A stretch of DNA of 64,000 bases from Uloborus plumipes (GCA_038373865.1 JAXGGA010001114.1:62001-126000); one strand, 5' to 3'; positions 45,471 through 58,527 are shown, counted from the stretch's first letter. Translations and numbers: made by a program. Notes: generated by a model not told the origin, from the letters alone.

Positions 45471-45754
45471 TTAAAATCGCAACGGAAAGAAATAAATATC
45501 TTGGAATTTTAAATAGTTCAATAATTTAATTAACGTTTTAATTCAAAATGGCAAAGGTAAGAAAAAATGTCTTGGAAGTTTAATCATTTATTAGGCTTAA
45601 TCGCTTTAAACTTGACTACTTATTAATTGATATCTTCGCTAATTAAAATCGTATAATCATATAGATTGAAACTAATGAAGCCTGAAAAATTACCTATCTA
45701 TCGGTACCTGGTTCGACTTTCAGTTCATTGGCGTCCAGGAGAAATAAGCGTGAC

Positions 45755-45796
45755 ATAGAAAGATAGAAAGAAAGATAGAAAGATAGTTAGAAAGAT
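45755..45796. repeat. AGAAAGAT microsatellite inside the Helitron 5' end
   Basis: Repeated AGAAAGAT / AGATAGAA units adjoining the Helitron 5' terminus. Confidence 0.8.
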
Positions 45797-46044
45797 ACTC
45801 AGTTTTTAATATAAGTAGATTGTTTTCTAATTTTCAAATGTTTCTCTAATTTTTCAAAAAGTTTCTTAAAATTCCTCAAAAAGTTTCTTAAAATTTAAAT
45901 TTGTTCATATGTTGTTTTTTCTAATCTGTACATTTTTGACACTCAAAGGGCTATTTTATTTAACTTCCATATATAAATTTGCAAATAATATTAAACTGCA
46001 ATATAAGCACTTGTTAATTTGTAAAATTAAAAAGAAATCCATTG

Positions 46045-46049
<5 letters not shown>

Positions 46050-46077
<28 letters not shown>
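46050..46077. repeat. (TA)n microsatellite, left flank of the 46078 element
   Basis: Pure TA repeat that stops at the GGGTGG end of the transposon. The repeat resumes at its right end. Confidence 0.9.
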
Positions 46078-46078
<1 letters not shown>

Positions 46079-49000
46079 GGTGGTCCTTATTTTCGAAGTT
46101 GCAGATATTTTACGTGACGCCCCCTCAATTTGTTCCATCATACAAATAAATGATTCATGCAAAATTTTAACTCAATCCATTAATATTAACCCGTGCCGCC
46201 ACGGCCTCCTTTTTTGGGTTTCATCGAAAAAAATGCAAAATTCTTGTATTTTTGCAAAAATGTTATTATTATTTTTTTAAATATTTAAAATAATTTCAAG
46301 CTCCAACAGATGCTATTACTTCCCAACTGACCGTCCTTTCATTTTCATTCTGCGAAATTTTACCCGTTACACGCTGTACGTACATGTACACCAATACCCT
46401 TGATTCGCGGGCATACCACTCTTCAGTGCCCATTCCAGCTGAAACAGCACAGGATCATTTTCCCCCCAAGATGGACACAAGGGATCACAGAGGCCATTAT
46501 TTGACCCCCTCCCCGTCTTGGGGGTGTAGATTTATAGCCTTTTCCGCGAATCTATGGGGGTGCAAAAAGGGTCGAAAGGTTCATATGGCTTGATAATGGG
46601 TGGGGTTGGGCTTCAGCGAACTTCCCTTTCTTTTTAGAGATTCGAGACAAGAGCTAAAACTGAAACAGTCATCATCAGTAGCTTATGTTGTATGTAAATG
46701 TTAGTTGAAGTAATTTTCACGCAATTATGACACGGAAATTGATTTTTCTAGTCGGTTTCACAAAGAATCAAATTACTGGTGCTAAATTGCCATCTTGTGG
46801 AGATATTTTACGTGTATTGTTTTACAATATGCGCGAAGTTAACTCGAACATACACGATAGTGCCTCACTTGTCATAGATGAAACTATTATATTTTGGAAA
46901 AAAGCTCGCATACCAGTTCAACATCGCGCAAGATGCATTAAAAAGTGTGAAAAGCTTTATGAAACGTGGAGAAACCTGGACAAGAGTAAATCTCGGCAAA
47001 GGGATTCTGATAGACAGTTAAGGAGCAACAGTTTAAAGAAAAATTGGATGAACTATTTAATACTGCACATGGAAATGCATTAGAAATGATAAAAATCCCA
47101 GAAGCAAAGGAGTTTTTAGAAATACAAAGGAAAAAGGGACGACCTGGCTGTATGTTGGGAGTTGATAAAAAACTGTTGTCTAAAGAAATAAAAAAATCTG
47201 CACTACAAGAAAAGGAAGAACAAAGAAAGCTCAAATCAAGGCACTGTACCCGACGGTAAGTTCATTTATTAAATTTTGATGTTTTTAGTCACCTTATAAA
47301 AATATGTTATTTTATAACCGATAGTACATTATTGTAGAAAATAAAAGGAACATTGTTGAAAATATTTTCTGTTTTTAGACATAAATAACTATCTATGGTA
47401 ATGCAAAGTTTCAATTCCCAAAGTACAATTTCGAAAAATCCTTGCTTACTCTAACATAAGAATTTACGTCTGCAATATCTAAAATAAATTAAGAAATATT
47501 TTATATCAGAATAATATAAAAATCTGTTCTCTTAATAATTTTTTTCTATTCCAGTAAATAGTCCTTTTTTGTCATCAAATTCGTCTTGCGATTCACAAGA
47601 TTTCGAAACCGATGAACGCGATCGAATGGATATCGATCCTAATTTGGAGTAGAACCTTCCTTTTACATCTGGTATTCCACAACAGATAATAGCTAGGAAA
47701 GAACTGTTAACTCCTCGCCTTTCAGCAGTTTTAGACAAATGTCATGTTAGTGACAGAGATGCAGTTCATTTGTTAACAGCTTGCGTAGAAGCAGTAAACC
47801 TAAATCCAAATGACTTCGTGATTAATCGTTCATCTCTGAAGAGAGTAAGGGAAAAGCTTCGAGAGGAAAAATCGGGAGAAGTGAAAGCAAACTTCATGAA
47901 CTTAAACTTGGATTTTGTAGTTGTTCACTGGGACACGAAGCTACTTCCAGAATATAACTGGAAAAAAGAATACCGATAGACTCCCTGTGATAGCCACAGG
48001 ACCAATTGGTGAACAACTGCTAGGAATTCCTGAAATTCCTTCAAGTTCAGGGTTAGAAATTTCTTCAGCTGTTTATGATATCCTAGATGATTGGTCGCTG
48101 TTAGAAACAGTTCAAGCTATGGTGTTTGATACAACGGCTTCCAATACAGGCCATATAATTGGCGCTTGCACTTTGTTCCAGCAAAAGTTGAACCGTGATT
48201 TATTGCATATGCCTTGCCGTCATCATATATTTGAACTTGTTCTGCAGAGTGTTTTTAAAGAAGTTCATGTCTCACTTAGTTCTGGACCTGATATTCCATT
48301 ATTTAAACGTTTCAAAACTTCGTGGAAAGATATGGATCATTCTGATTTTCAAACATTTCAATCAAGTACAAGTATCGCCGAAATTCTAAAAGACGACTTT
48401 GAAAACATATTAGTCTATGCAAAAAGCAAAATTCAGGAAGATCTTCACCGTGAATATTACAGAGAATTTTTAGAACTTGTTATAATATTTCTTGGTGAAA
48501 TCCCTCCTAGAGGTATATCTTTCCGGCAACCTGGAAACCTGTCACTTAGCCAGGTGGCTGGCAAAAGGAATTTATTGTTTAAAAATTTATATGTTTAGGA
48601 AACAATTTAAATTGACGATACAGGAGGAAAAAGGACTTCACCGCATTTGCTGCTTCATAGTTAAATGCTGTATCAAACCATGGTTTTCCGCAACTAACCC
48701 AATCGAGGCTCCTTTAAATGACATCAGGTTTTTAAAAACATTAGTAGCTTACAAAAATGATGACAAACAAGTCTCAGAAGTAGCAGTAGGAAAATTCTTG
48801 AAACACTTATAGTATTTGGGGGATGAATTAGTAGCCTTATCTGTATTTGATGAACGAATAAACTTAGACGATAGAAAGAGATTAGTCCAAAAAATGCTTG
48901 ATGATAAAGAAGATGAGTCTGAGGAATGTATAAAAAAATTGATATAGCAGTAAATGACTTCGAATACTTTCTTAGCAAAGAGCTTCCTCTTCATAGAATC

Positions 49001-49616
49001 AATTGCAAATCAATCAAACTGTTTGATAGATTGCAAATACCGAAGGATTTTTTCCAACTTGATCCCGATTCATGGTAAAATGATGAAAGTTATTTAAAAG
49101 GAAGAGACATCACTAAATCGCTGAAAGTAGTGAATGATCCAGCTGAAAGAGGAGTCAAACTAATTGAAGAATTTAACCTCCAGTTTACCAAAGATGAGTC
49201 ACAAAAACAATTTATTTTACAAACAGTCCAAGACTACAGGAAGACGTATCCAAAACACGATAGAGAAACAATGAGAAAAGCGTATGTTAAAGCTTCTAAA
49301 GCATTATTTCATTCTTATTCAAGATAAAATTTGTAGTTCACAAAAGTAAATAAAATGTTTAGTTTTAGCGTCAATTTATTGTAAAATAATTTTAAAACCA
49401 AGGATAAAAGATGTAGTGTGTAAAAAGTAAAAATTCGATGATTTTTGGAAAAATTCTCAAAAGTGCTGAATTTCAGCGCCGTGGCGGCACGTGTTATTAT
49501 TTACCGAAAGAGTTCAAATTTTGCACACGTTACTTTTTATTATAATGTCACAAAACTAGGGGGCGTCGCTTGCTGAATTCGGGAAAAAAAATTTTCCCAT
49601 ATAAATAAGGACCACC

Positions 49617-49617
<1 letters not shown>
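46078..49617 (+). mobile_element. 3.5-kb hAT-like DNA transposon inserted in a TA microsatellite
   Basis: The ends GGGTGGTCCTTATTT are inverted, and TA flanks both sides inside a TA microsatellite. Further in, both ends share GACGCCCCCT and GTGCCGCCACGGC (about 46194-46206 and the inverse at about 49480-49492) as subterminal inverted motifs. A long transposase gene, with one probable intron and several mutations, fills the middle. Because the site is pure TA, a 2-, 4- or 8-bp duplication cannot be told apart. Confidence 0.85.
46727..49327 (+). pseudogene. hAT-like transposase pseudogene, about 700 codons
   Basis: Starts MTRKLIFLVGFTKNQITGAK. The N-terminal part (46727-47260) has IIFWKKARIPVQHRARCIKK and a basic helical region, with a frameshift near 47030. 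A donor CGGTAAGT (about 47256) and an acceptor ATTCCAG (about 47554) suggest an intron. The core follows: VVHWDTKLLPEY (first Asp, about 47932), LPVIATGPIGEQLLGIPEIP, AMVFDTTASNTGHIIGACTL (second Asp, 48128-48130), HMPCRHHIFELVLQS (C-x-H-H), then PGNLHLARWLAKGIYCLKIY after a frameshift near 48535. The C-terminal part has NDPAERGVKLIEEFNLQFTK (likely catalytic Glu at 49144). In-frame stops occur near 47650, 48810 and 49077. The order D, D, C-x-x-H, E resembles hAT enzymes; the assignment of catalytic residues is inference. It is related to the 1357-9691 transposase. Confidence 0.75.
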
Positions 49618-49671
<54 letters not shown>

Positions 49672-49672
49672 T
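49618..49672. repeat. (TA)n microsatellite, right flank of the 46078 element
   Basis: The continuation of the TA repeat interrupted by the transposon. Confidence 0.9.
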
Positions 49673-49879
49673 ATAAAATAAATTCGATATCCCGCGCTAA
49701 AAAAAGGAACAAATTCAAACACGCCTCTTAATTCCAAATGTTTCAAAAAAAAAAAAAAAAAAATGACGCCATCGGAAGGCAATCTGGTGTTTTTATCAGA
49801 ACGGATAATGAAACAAGAGTAAGAAAACGATTTTTTGTGCTAAAGTTTTTAAAATTTGATTGGAGATAAAAGAATAGGA
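49673..49879. other. Short unannotated spacer
   Basis: A poly(A) run at 49744-49763. Nothing else was recognised. Confidence 0.4.
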
Positions 49880-50800
49880 TGTATTGGAGTTACAGGATTT
49901 TTCTTTTCAAAGACTTAAAATACATTTTGGGAGTTGATTCCCAAGAGGTGTTATCCGACGCAAATGTCCCTTCTTCGTCAGAAACTCTTATATGGAATTT
50001 GGGTGTCACTCACGGAGGGGGGTCACCTGGCACAAAAGCTTTCCGTCACTACGTTCGAAAAATGAAATATAATTTTAACTATGACACAATTGCAGTATTT
50101 ATGTTTTTCAGTAACTCTTAAATACATTTTGGATTACTTCCTCCCCAGAAGGTTGTTATCTGGCTTAAATGCTCATCAATGAGACTAATATGTTTGATGA
50201 ATATATTTTAAAATGAGGGGAAAATTCAAAATAGGGACATTTTTACGAATAGAAGTATTTATATTTTTTATTATTTAAAAAATCCATTGACTGATTGAAG
50301 GCATTTCAGGTGTCACCTGCCTCCCTCCTCCCCTTTCTTAGAGAGGTGTTGTCACACTTTCCCCCGTAGAATTTCCGCTGCGTTTTGTTACTTAAATATG
50401 ATCTAGAATATACCAGGGTTTCAGTATTTATTTTTTTCAGAAACTTTTAAATGCATTAAGAGTGTCACCCCTCAACTCCTCATTTCCCATTGTTGTTGAA
50501 AGATTAAATATATTTGCACATGTTGGTTAAAAAATTCAGAATAAAAGTTTCTGTATTTTCTATAAACTGTTAAACCATATTGGTGTTACACTTTACATGG
50601 GTGTCACACGGCTAACCCCCCCCCTCATAGTGATACCTCTACGTTTTACAGGGGTAATTAAGATTTTTTTCCCTTCTCTTTTCCTTTTTGTCCTTCTTCC
50701 TTTTTATTTTTTTTTTTTTTTCGGTTCATTCCAGGTGTCACCGCCCAGATGGGTGACACCCGGGGGGACCACCCCCCCCTCGCCCCCCGTAGCTACTCTA
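49880..50800. repeat. Decayed tandem repeats with GTGTCACC motifs
   Basis: Blocks containing GGTGTCAC or its variants (near 50003, 50310, 50460, 50601 and 50736) recur with neighbouring similar phrases such as TTTTTCAG(T/A)AACT(T/C)TTAAAT. The spacing is irregular, about 140-300 bp. The right side ends in a G/C-rich stretch with the palindrome GGTGTCACC...GGGTGACACC, then a TA microsatellite. Non-coding. Confidence 0.5.
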
Positions 50801-50802
<2 letters not shown>

Positions 50803-50888
<86 letters not shown>

Positions 50889-50889
50889 A
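50803..50889. repeat. (TA)n(TG)n compound microsatellite
   Basis: About 60 bp of TA units followed by about 25 bp of TG units. Confidence 0.97.
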
Positions 50890-52489
50890 AGTGTGTATGA
50901 AAGCTGAAAGAGTATATATTGACTTAATAGTAATATTTGGTAATGAGACTTTAATTCAAAAATACTTGTCCTGCAAAACGGTTCTGTGAAAAATTCTTTC
51001 TTTTTTTTTAATCCTCAGTTAGGTTAATCTGCTCCCAGGGTATGCACCTCTGGCTACATAAGCATCAACACAAAATAACTTCAAGTTAGAAAGCTATGAT
51101 TTCTAATGCGCAGAAAGAAGTAATGGAAATAATAAAAACATCGCAAGTCGTTACTTTTAAAGTTTATTATTCCATTTTCTCTCTTCAAGTAAAACAATTA
51201 TCACAGCAGAAAGATCTGATTATAAAAGTGTGAATTGACTCAAATTAGTTCTGAAATTACTTACCAAGTTTCAGTACAGCTGTTGCAATGACGTTAACCG
51301 TAAGCTAAGTCCCTAAAGCAAGATTGTTTTAAGATACACATACAATAATTAAATCTGACCATACCGGGAGAGGATTTTCTTTCAAGAGGCACATTACAAA
51401 GGCAATGGGAACTGTAATAATAAGGATAATTCGTTATCATTTTCTGTCTTCTCATTGATAAATGAACATGATTTTTCCATTTCATTTAAAACTTGCAGAT
51501 GATTGAGTAAAATCAAAAATAAGAGTTAATGCCACGTAAGTAAATTATAAACTTAAGTAAAATTAAAATATATGTACCTCAAAGCCAAGCTAAAGTAATT
51601 GTGTGGAAGCATTTGCTTGTCACAAATTTGCTTAAAATAAGCAATATATAAAATGCAATACAATGCTTCTAAAGAGGTTTTTTTTTGAGCAAGCAACACA
51701 TGCAAGTAATGCTCGCTGTTGCTAGTTATAAGATAAAAGTCAATTAATGTGCAAATAATAAGGATAATTATCTTTGATTTCGATTTTAAATTCACCTGAT
51801 GGCATCAAAAGGAAATAAGATAATTATAAGTGCGACTTTAACAGAGGTTCGATTATATTTTTCACATTTTTTTCTGAAAAAGAGAGTCGGAAACTCTAGT
51901 ATTTTTATATATATTTTCATTAATTACATTTATTTTACTTTAACATATTTATAAATACAAAATTTTAGTACTAACGGGATCGAAGTGAATTTCTTTAGAA
52001 TTGTTCGGGTTTTTATACCAAACCTAATGCTGAAGAACTCTAGTTCAGTGTTTAAAAGATGAACAAGTGCTTAGTGCAGTTTAATATTTCAGGAATGTAT
52101 TAGGCATCAAGCATGTTAATAATTTTTCATTTTTTTAGTATACTAAAGAAACAGTTTATGGATTTTTTAAATTTTGAACAGCAGAAGTATGACAATACAA
52201 AATGACAAAGTTTAAACCACATTAAGAACAGGAACACAAAAAGTCATTTCGGAATTCGTTCCATCGCTATCCAAATACTGAGCACCGTAGTAATACAGAG
52301 GAAAACACCTTAATAGGAAATAAAGTGATTGCGTATTATAAAGATTTATGGGCTGCTAAATATGGTGAACTTCGTTTATTGTCTACTGGACAGTTCAGTA
52401 GATAAGCAAGTGAGTATTGAAACAATTAAGTTGCCAAAGACTTCTATCTGAATTTCCTGGCCCGTGAATTCCCTTTCCAAAAGAAATGA
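50890..52489. other. Unannotated AT-rich DNA
   Basis: Nothing was recognised. Short open frames have no domain features. Confidence 0.4.
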
Positions 52490-53255
52490 GGAGAAAGTTT
52501 ATCTGCCTCAGCAAATGTTAAAACCAGAACAATTTTATTGATTTAATGATTTTTTTAATGGAAATAAAGAAACTCTAGCCTAAAATTGCGATGCAAAAGA
52601 TGCACTCAGTAATAGACCTCCCTTCAATTAAACTTAAAGCGATTGGAAAAGAAAGCTGATAAAATATATTTATCGGGTCTAAGCAACACTCACTTATTTT
52701 GTCAAGCAAAAAAGAATTAAAGAATAACGTTAATCAAAACCAGATATTTAATTTACTTCAGCAAATAGGAGAATGGTAAAAAAAACCGCATCAAAATGAA
52801 TTCATTTACCAAAAAAAAAAAGGAATTTAGTTACATTTAAATCATTAAAAAGAAGCTGATAAAAAATATACTTATTCGGTAGAAGCTATACTCACTTTGC
52901 TAAGCAAATACGAACTAAACCGCAATGTTTAGCAAAACCAGATAGTTGGCTTGCCGCAGCAAATGATATAACCAGAGTAATTTTCTGATTTAATGAACTT
53001 TTTTTTAACGAAATTGCAATTAAATATTGAAAAAAAAGGGAGAAGGGAGGTTCAAGTAAATTTCTTCAGCAAAATAAAAAAAAAAAGAACTATGAGTAAG
53101 AAACGCTCGCTTGATTAAATTTAAATCAATTGAAAACAACCCGATAAAATGCATTTATCGGGTATAAGTGATATTTATTTATTTTGTTGCAATAAAGACG
53201 AATTAAAGCGGAATGTTTACCAATACCAGAAATTAATATTTGCTGAGATAAAATC
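52490..53255. repeat. Degenerate tandem repeat, 200-290 bp units, about 3.5 copies
   Basis: The phrase GCTGATAAAATATATTTATC or a decayed form occurs at about 52655, 52855 and 53140. Each is followed by TTTTGTCAAGCAAA-like, GAATTAAAG and AACCAGATA blocks, and then TTCAGCAAAT. Unit length varies by insertions and losses. Non-coding. Confidence 0.7.
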
Positions 53256-56200
53256 ATTCCCGAGGAAAGCTTTTCTGCTACTCTTCTGATCAAATTGAAA
53301 TCAATTTCCTAACAGAGTCGGCTCTTCGTCTGTATGCGATTTAAAGTTCAATGACTTTCTCGGATATGTTAAATAGAGGATTGATTTCTGCTTCTAATAA
53401 TACGATTCCTTTTATATGGAAACGGTGAAGAAAAGCATTTTTGGTTTTCATTTTTAAATACTTTGCAGTTTATTCCTTATTATTTTTTGAAAACTGATTT
53501 TACCTGTTTAAACTATTTTTATCATAAAATATGGCACTTGTACAACTCATTTGTATGAGTGTTTAAACAAGTATACACAAATCAAAATATATTATAATTT
53601 AAACTTTTAACTGATTTAAACAAAGAAAAATTACGTGAAGTCAAATATAGTCGCAGAGTTCTTAAAGTCTTATGAACGTACCAAAGATGTGCTTTGACGG
53701 TCGAGTGGTAAAATCTGCTCATGGTAATTTGTGATTTGATCCTATTGTGTGCAATTAAAACAACTTTTGAATTTTTATTATGTTGATTTGTAATTGGAAA
53801 GCATGAACCAGATAAACATTAAATGAACGAATAGTTGAATGTAATTTTCCATCCTAATGAATGCTAGTTTCTTCTTTCTTTTGACAGTTAATTCTAGTGT
53901 TACTTTGCATAGAAATTGGTGAAACGTTATGATATAGTTGCATTACAAAGATGTAACTTTCCTTATGTTATGTGTTACTTTACAAAAAATATGTCCGTTA
54001 AGTTACGCCATAGCAGGGGCGGCAGTACTGCTGGTACCGTATTCATGGAGTTAGTTTTCAAAAAATGTTTGCAATTTAGTAATCATGCGTAGAGCCAATA
54101 AGTCATACGAAAGATCTAGAAAACTTCATAATCGCCACAGCATAGTACTTTCAGTGAGCACACTCCCCACAGATTTGGAGAAGTTACAGCAGGAAAAAAA
54201 ATAGAAATAATAAAAAAAAAAAAAAAATAACATATAAAATCAGCAGTTTTTATAGGTCCTGAAGAGAGTTTAGAAGCTTACGACGTTAACATTCTTTTCG
54301 GATGACATGTGATACTCTCGTCCAATCAGCACTTTTTGGAGGCTAAACGGGACCTTCTTCTTCCTCTTAAAAATCTCAAATAAGTAAGCGTCTCCAGGAT
54401 TCCAGGAGAGACAGTTTTCCCACTCTTTTGAATTTAAGATAATGGGATTGACAAGTGTCGAACTGTCATGAAGTGTATTTTCGTGTTTTTTAGAGAGTAT
54501 TCACGGTATTGTGTATTCCACGAAACGCTATACTTATTTCTCATACAATAGCTGAATTGTATCGTTTGATTTATTTAACTGTTATTATTATTTTTGAAAG
54601 ACGCTTTTCAACTCTTTTCCACCCAATATTTGCTTGCAAAGCGCTTTGATTTCTGTATGAGCTTCTTCTTTCACCGCTGTTGAAAAATAAATGCAAATAT
54701 TAGGTTATGATACGTAGAAACACACTACAAACGATTGTACAATTTGAAAAAGCACACTGTATGAGTTTAAAGTGGTGAAAGTTGTAAAACGCTGCGTTTC
54801 GTATTTCTTAGAATTGTGGTTGTACAAATGTGAACCTTTTTTTCAAGTTGATTTTTCATTTTTTCGATGTCACTAAACATACAGGATCAGGAATCCGTAT
54901 AAAAGTTAGATTTATTACTGTTTAACTGCTTTTGTTTTCGTTTCAAACTTCTTATTTTCTCTTCCTTTTATTTTGAGCATTTTTTCAATTTGAAGTATGC
55001 ATTTAGAACGAATGATTGCAAAAATGAAGGTCTTGTTTGTCATACAGTAAGGTATGAACCCTGTATGCCAACGTACATATGAACGCACTTCCCGGCGTCA
55101 CAAGAACACTCGTGTTATTTAACTCAGTGATGTTCTAAACGCATAATTCAGCTTTCCATACATTCATTGGTACATATGCACGGCCGAACAGAATGGCAGA
55201 ATAACTCAACATTTATTTCGGAGGCAATAAAAGTGGAAATTTAGGCCAGATTTTATGTTAATTTGTATTTGTAAGCAAAATGCTTTTTACCTTTCCAACG
55301 AGGAAGTAAAAGCAAATATTTTTAAACATAGCCATACCAACGTATTTAACATTTCAACATCAAAAACTCATTCATGAATTAGTCTTGATCAAATACTATT
55401 CTTGGTTTAGTATAAATTTTACTAAAATTTTACTCTTGGAAATATAAGCATGATGAAAAATTATAGATGAATTTGAAAAACTTATAAATCATCTTCGAAA
55501 ACTAATTGGTACAGACTGAACGAAAAGCTTCAGCTTTATGGGTTAGATGTTTTACAAAAGCATCTTTGGTTATATCTCAAAGGTAATTATACTTTTGAGT
55601 AAGAAACTTGAGATCTTATTCAGTTTTACCAAAAGGCACAAATATTCATTCATCAGTTCCGAAAATGAGTAAAACTAAGCACCAGTCATTTTGAAATCGC
55701 ATAAAAGAATTTTGAAACATGCACAAAAATTTATTTAGCGATTTAGTCAAAACTACTTTCCAAGAAAATATTGCAAAGAACCAAAAGCTGCAACGTTTGC
55801 TTTCTGCTTCAGTTGTTACTGACAAATGAATAAATATAGGAGCAGGAGAAGTTGGGTTGGAGAAAGGCACGGTGAAAAAAATATATTTGGCACTTGATGG
55901 AACATTAGGCTTCCGATAGTTCATCAATCATTACACGCAACGGGTATAAATTCTTCGTTTTATTTATTTCAGTGACAACGTGTTTCAGGAGAAAGTAGTT
56001 TATTTGGTATTGATTCAAAGCAAAAAAAAAGTGAGTAGTGGAAAAAAATGTATTTCTTGGAGAAAAATCAATTACAGAATCAATAAAAAGAGGCGAAATC
56101 TCCTTTTTTTAGCTTACTTAAAGTATGTTTGCAGTTCTATTTAAGTACGAGTATGATTCTTTATGCTATATATAGCTGTACCGGGTGTTCAATGACGGAA

Positions 56201-56457
56201 CAGTAAATGTTTAAGTAATTAAGGTTTAAGGCTTAAAGCGTACGGTGCAACAATGCCGTAGTTGTATTTCGATTTTTGGCCGATAAAGCATAGTTTAAAG
56301 GAAAAAATGAAGTAATTTATTAAGAGTCAGAAAATTAGGGTTAAAAATAACAATGTTTTACTCTATGTCCGTTAATATAAAGTAATGAATATGTGCAATA
56401 CATAACAGTCTGTATTATATTAAGTCACTTTTATTTTAACCGTTTGTATTTCAAATA
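53256..56457. other. Unannotated AT-rich DNA
   Basis: Over 3 kb with no recognised gene or element. The open frame at 55646-55927 (minus) has no domain features. Confidence 0.4.
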
Positions 56458-58148
56458 GGGTGAGTTCTGGTAAGTGCGTACCCTTTTTTTCAAAGTTCAT
56501 GTTCTCAAGGATGCTGCTCTGTTGAAAGATCTTGTACACTTACAATTTTTTTTAGTTTTCTTTCCAGATCCTTTACTAAGATTTTCAAACATATAATATG
56601 TCAAATAAACCATAAGCATAGGTTTTGTGACCTGGTTTATGACACCTATTCTAAGGTACGCACTTTCCCTAATTAGCGGGGTAAGTGCGTCCACCTTAAA
56701 TTATGTGAATACGAGCAGGAAAAATCTTCTGGCACATATTAAATATGTTACGTAATTGCCTTGGGATAATTCCTAATACTAGAGATCAGCACTTGCTTAT
56801 ATGGGTGAAACGCAATCAGTGATATCCCACGTGTCTTGCGAACAACTGTGATTTGAAGATTGAGAGAGTTGTGTCTGTGATTCTTCCTTTGTCCTTTTAA
56901 TAAGACCAAGTGAGCAAATGTAAGTTGTTTTTATTTAGTAATAATCACTTATAGTCTACATAGTTTATTTTGGTTTAATACATTAATCAGTCTGTGTTTA
57001 AGCCAGGGTTCGCACTTACCCCTTCTTAAATGTAAGATGAGACATGTGCGTCCAATAGCGTTGTTGTAAGTGCGTACCCCTGTGATTTTCTTTAATTCTA
57101 TTTGTATGGTAGATCGTTAGGTGACCTGAGTGAACAATTCGTTTTTTTCTTTTTTTTTGAATAAATACGGTTTTAAAATATTTTTCTTATTAGAATCAGC
57201 AGCAGTAAGAAAAAACACAAAATAAAGAGCAAAAAAAAAAAGAAAATAATTGATCATGATATGATACTTGTACTTTTTTTTTCTTGTACATTGAAATAGT
57301 TTTTCACAAGGTGTTCTTAATTTTCTTAAATATAATTTATTCATTACTCCACCTTCGTTTTTTGAATCAGTTGGTTCCTTATTTAGTGTTTCACTTAATT
57401 TCATTGCTTCATTTGTCATTCTGGTTTAAATTAAGTATAGCTTATGATCGCTATTTTCAACGAAAAATTTACTAACTGATATCTAAAAGCCAATATATTT
57501 CAGAGGTAATGAATAAAATTGAAATCTTATGCCGCATTCAATGTAAATATAAATACTTGATGGAAATGACGTCGGATTTATAATCGGCTTATAAAAGAGT
57601 TATAAGCAAAATTAAAGGTGAATTACGAGAGTCGGATTTTCCACGTAATGGTACACACTTGCCTCATCATAATGGTACGCACTTGCTCCGCATAATAGTA
57701 CGCATATGCCTCATGATAGTGGTACGCACTTGCCCCATCATAATGGTACGCACTTACCCCCACCTTACTTTAAAGAAAGGGAAAGTGCGTACCGTCATAT
57801 AAACAAATTTTAGTTAGAGTATTTGATCAAAATACCCCATGTATGTTATTAGTAGCTATTACTCAAAAGAAACAACTTGTATTTCTTGACTTCAATTGCT
57901 TGGTATGACTACGAGAGAAACTGAAACAAAACCTTCTCAATCTTTACTTTAGAGTTTTTTTTAAGATATTTAAGTCGTCTCTGATTGTGTTTCGTCCATT
58001 GAATCCAGGCCTGACCTCTACCTATTGAAATTATCATTAGACAGTTATCTAACATAGTCGATGTGTTGCAAAAGCCATTTCAGGACAGTGTTCATATAAT
58101 TCCCAGTGGACGCACTTACCCCGTGGACGCACTTACCAGAACTCACCC
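56458..58148. mobile_element. 1,691-bp TA-flanked TIR element with many GTGCGTAC motifs
   Basis: The ends GGGTGAGTTCTGGTAAGTGC are inverted exactly over about 24 bp, and TA flanks both sides. The motif GGTACGCACTTACCCC or its inverse (with C/A variants) recurs more than ten times. These include 56657, 56682, 57009, 57068 and 57785, and a five-unit array with a 24-bp period at 57647-57760. No transposase was recognised inside. Confidence 0.88.
57647..57765. repeat. 24-bp tandem array of AATGGTACGCACTTGCC units
   Basis: Units begin at 57647, 57671, 57694, 57718 and 57742. They lie inside the 56458-58148 element and repeat the element's own end motif in one orientation. Confidence 0.9.
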
Positions 58149-58527
58149 TACTTGCATTTTTTTCCCTTGGTCGCCTGAAAAATTTTAGTCTTAGCTATTG
58201 CGTCATTCTTCTTTTAGATGAGTTATAAATGCCGTGCACCGTAAAGCAAGATTTAAAAAAGATCAGATTTAGACCAAATTTAATTTATGATTGAATTACC
58301 TCAACCTAGAAAATTTTTTCGCTTCAGCAACTTTCAATGTGACGCAAATACAAATTACATGTAACTTAATCAAAAATATTCTAGCTTTTACAGAGATCAA
58401 AACTTTAATTTAGAAATTAAAAAAATACCTATTTTACTTGCAATATAAGTATAAAAAGAAAAAAACACTAAATCTGCTAGTTCCAACTTAAACGTGTTGC
58501 CTAAAGTAAACTAAGGTCTTTATATTA
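58149..58527. other. Short unannotated spacer
   Basis: AT-rich DNA between two TIR elements. Nothing was recognised. Confidence 0.4.

Larger units (their letters stand above)
42952..45819 (-). mobile_element. Non-autonomous Helitron on the minus strand with two nested insertions
   Basis: Read on the minus strand it starts TCTACTTATATTAAAAACTG at 45819. It ends with the hairpin GCCCGTGCAACGCCGGGC, then TACGCAGCTAG at 42952. The host bases at the joined site are A and T, as expected. It contains a 54-bp minisatellite, a roughly 400-bp internal direct duplication, and the inserts 43937-45228 and 45303-45470. No Rep/helicase gene is visible. Confidence 0.85.

Noticed and set aside
55646..55927. 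93-aa minus-strand open frame
   Set aside because: No domain or family pattern, isolated in AT-rich DNA.
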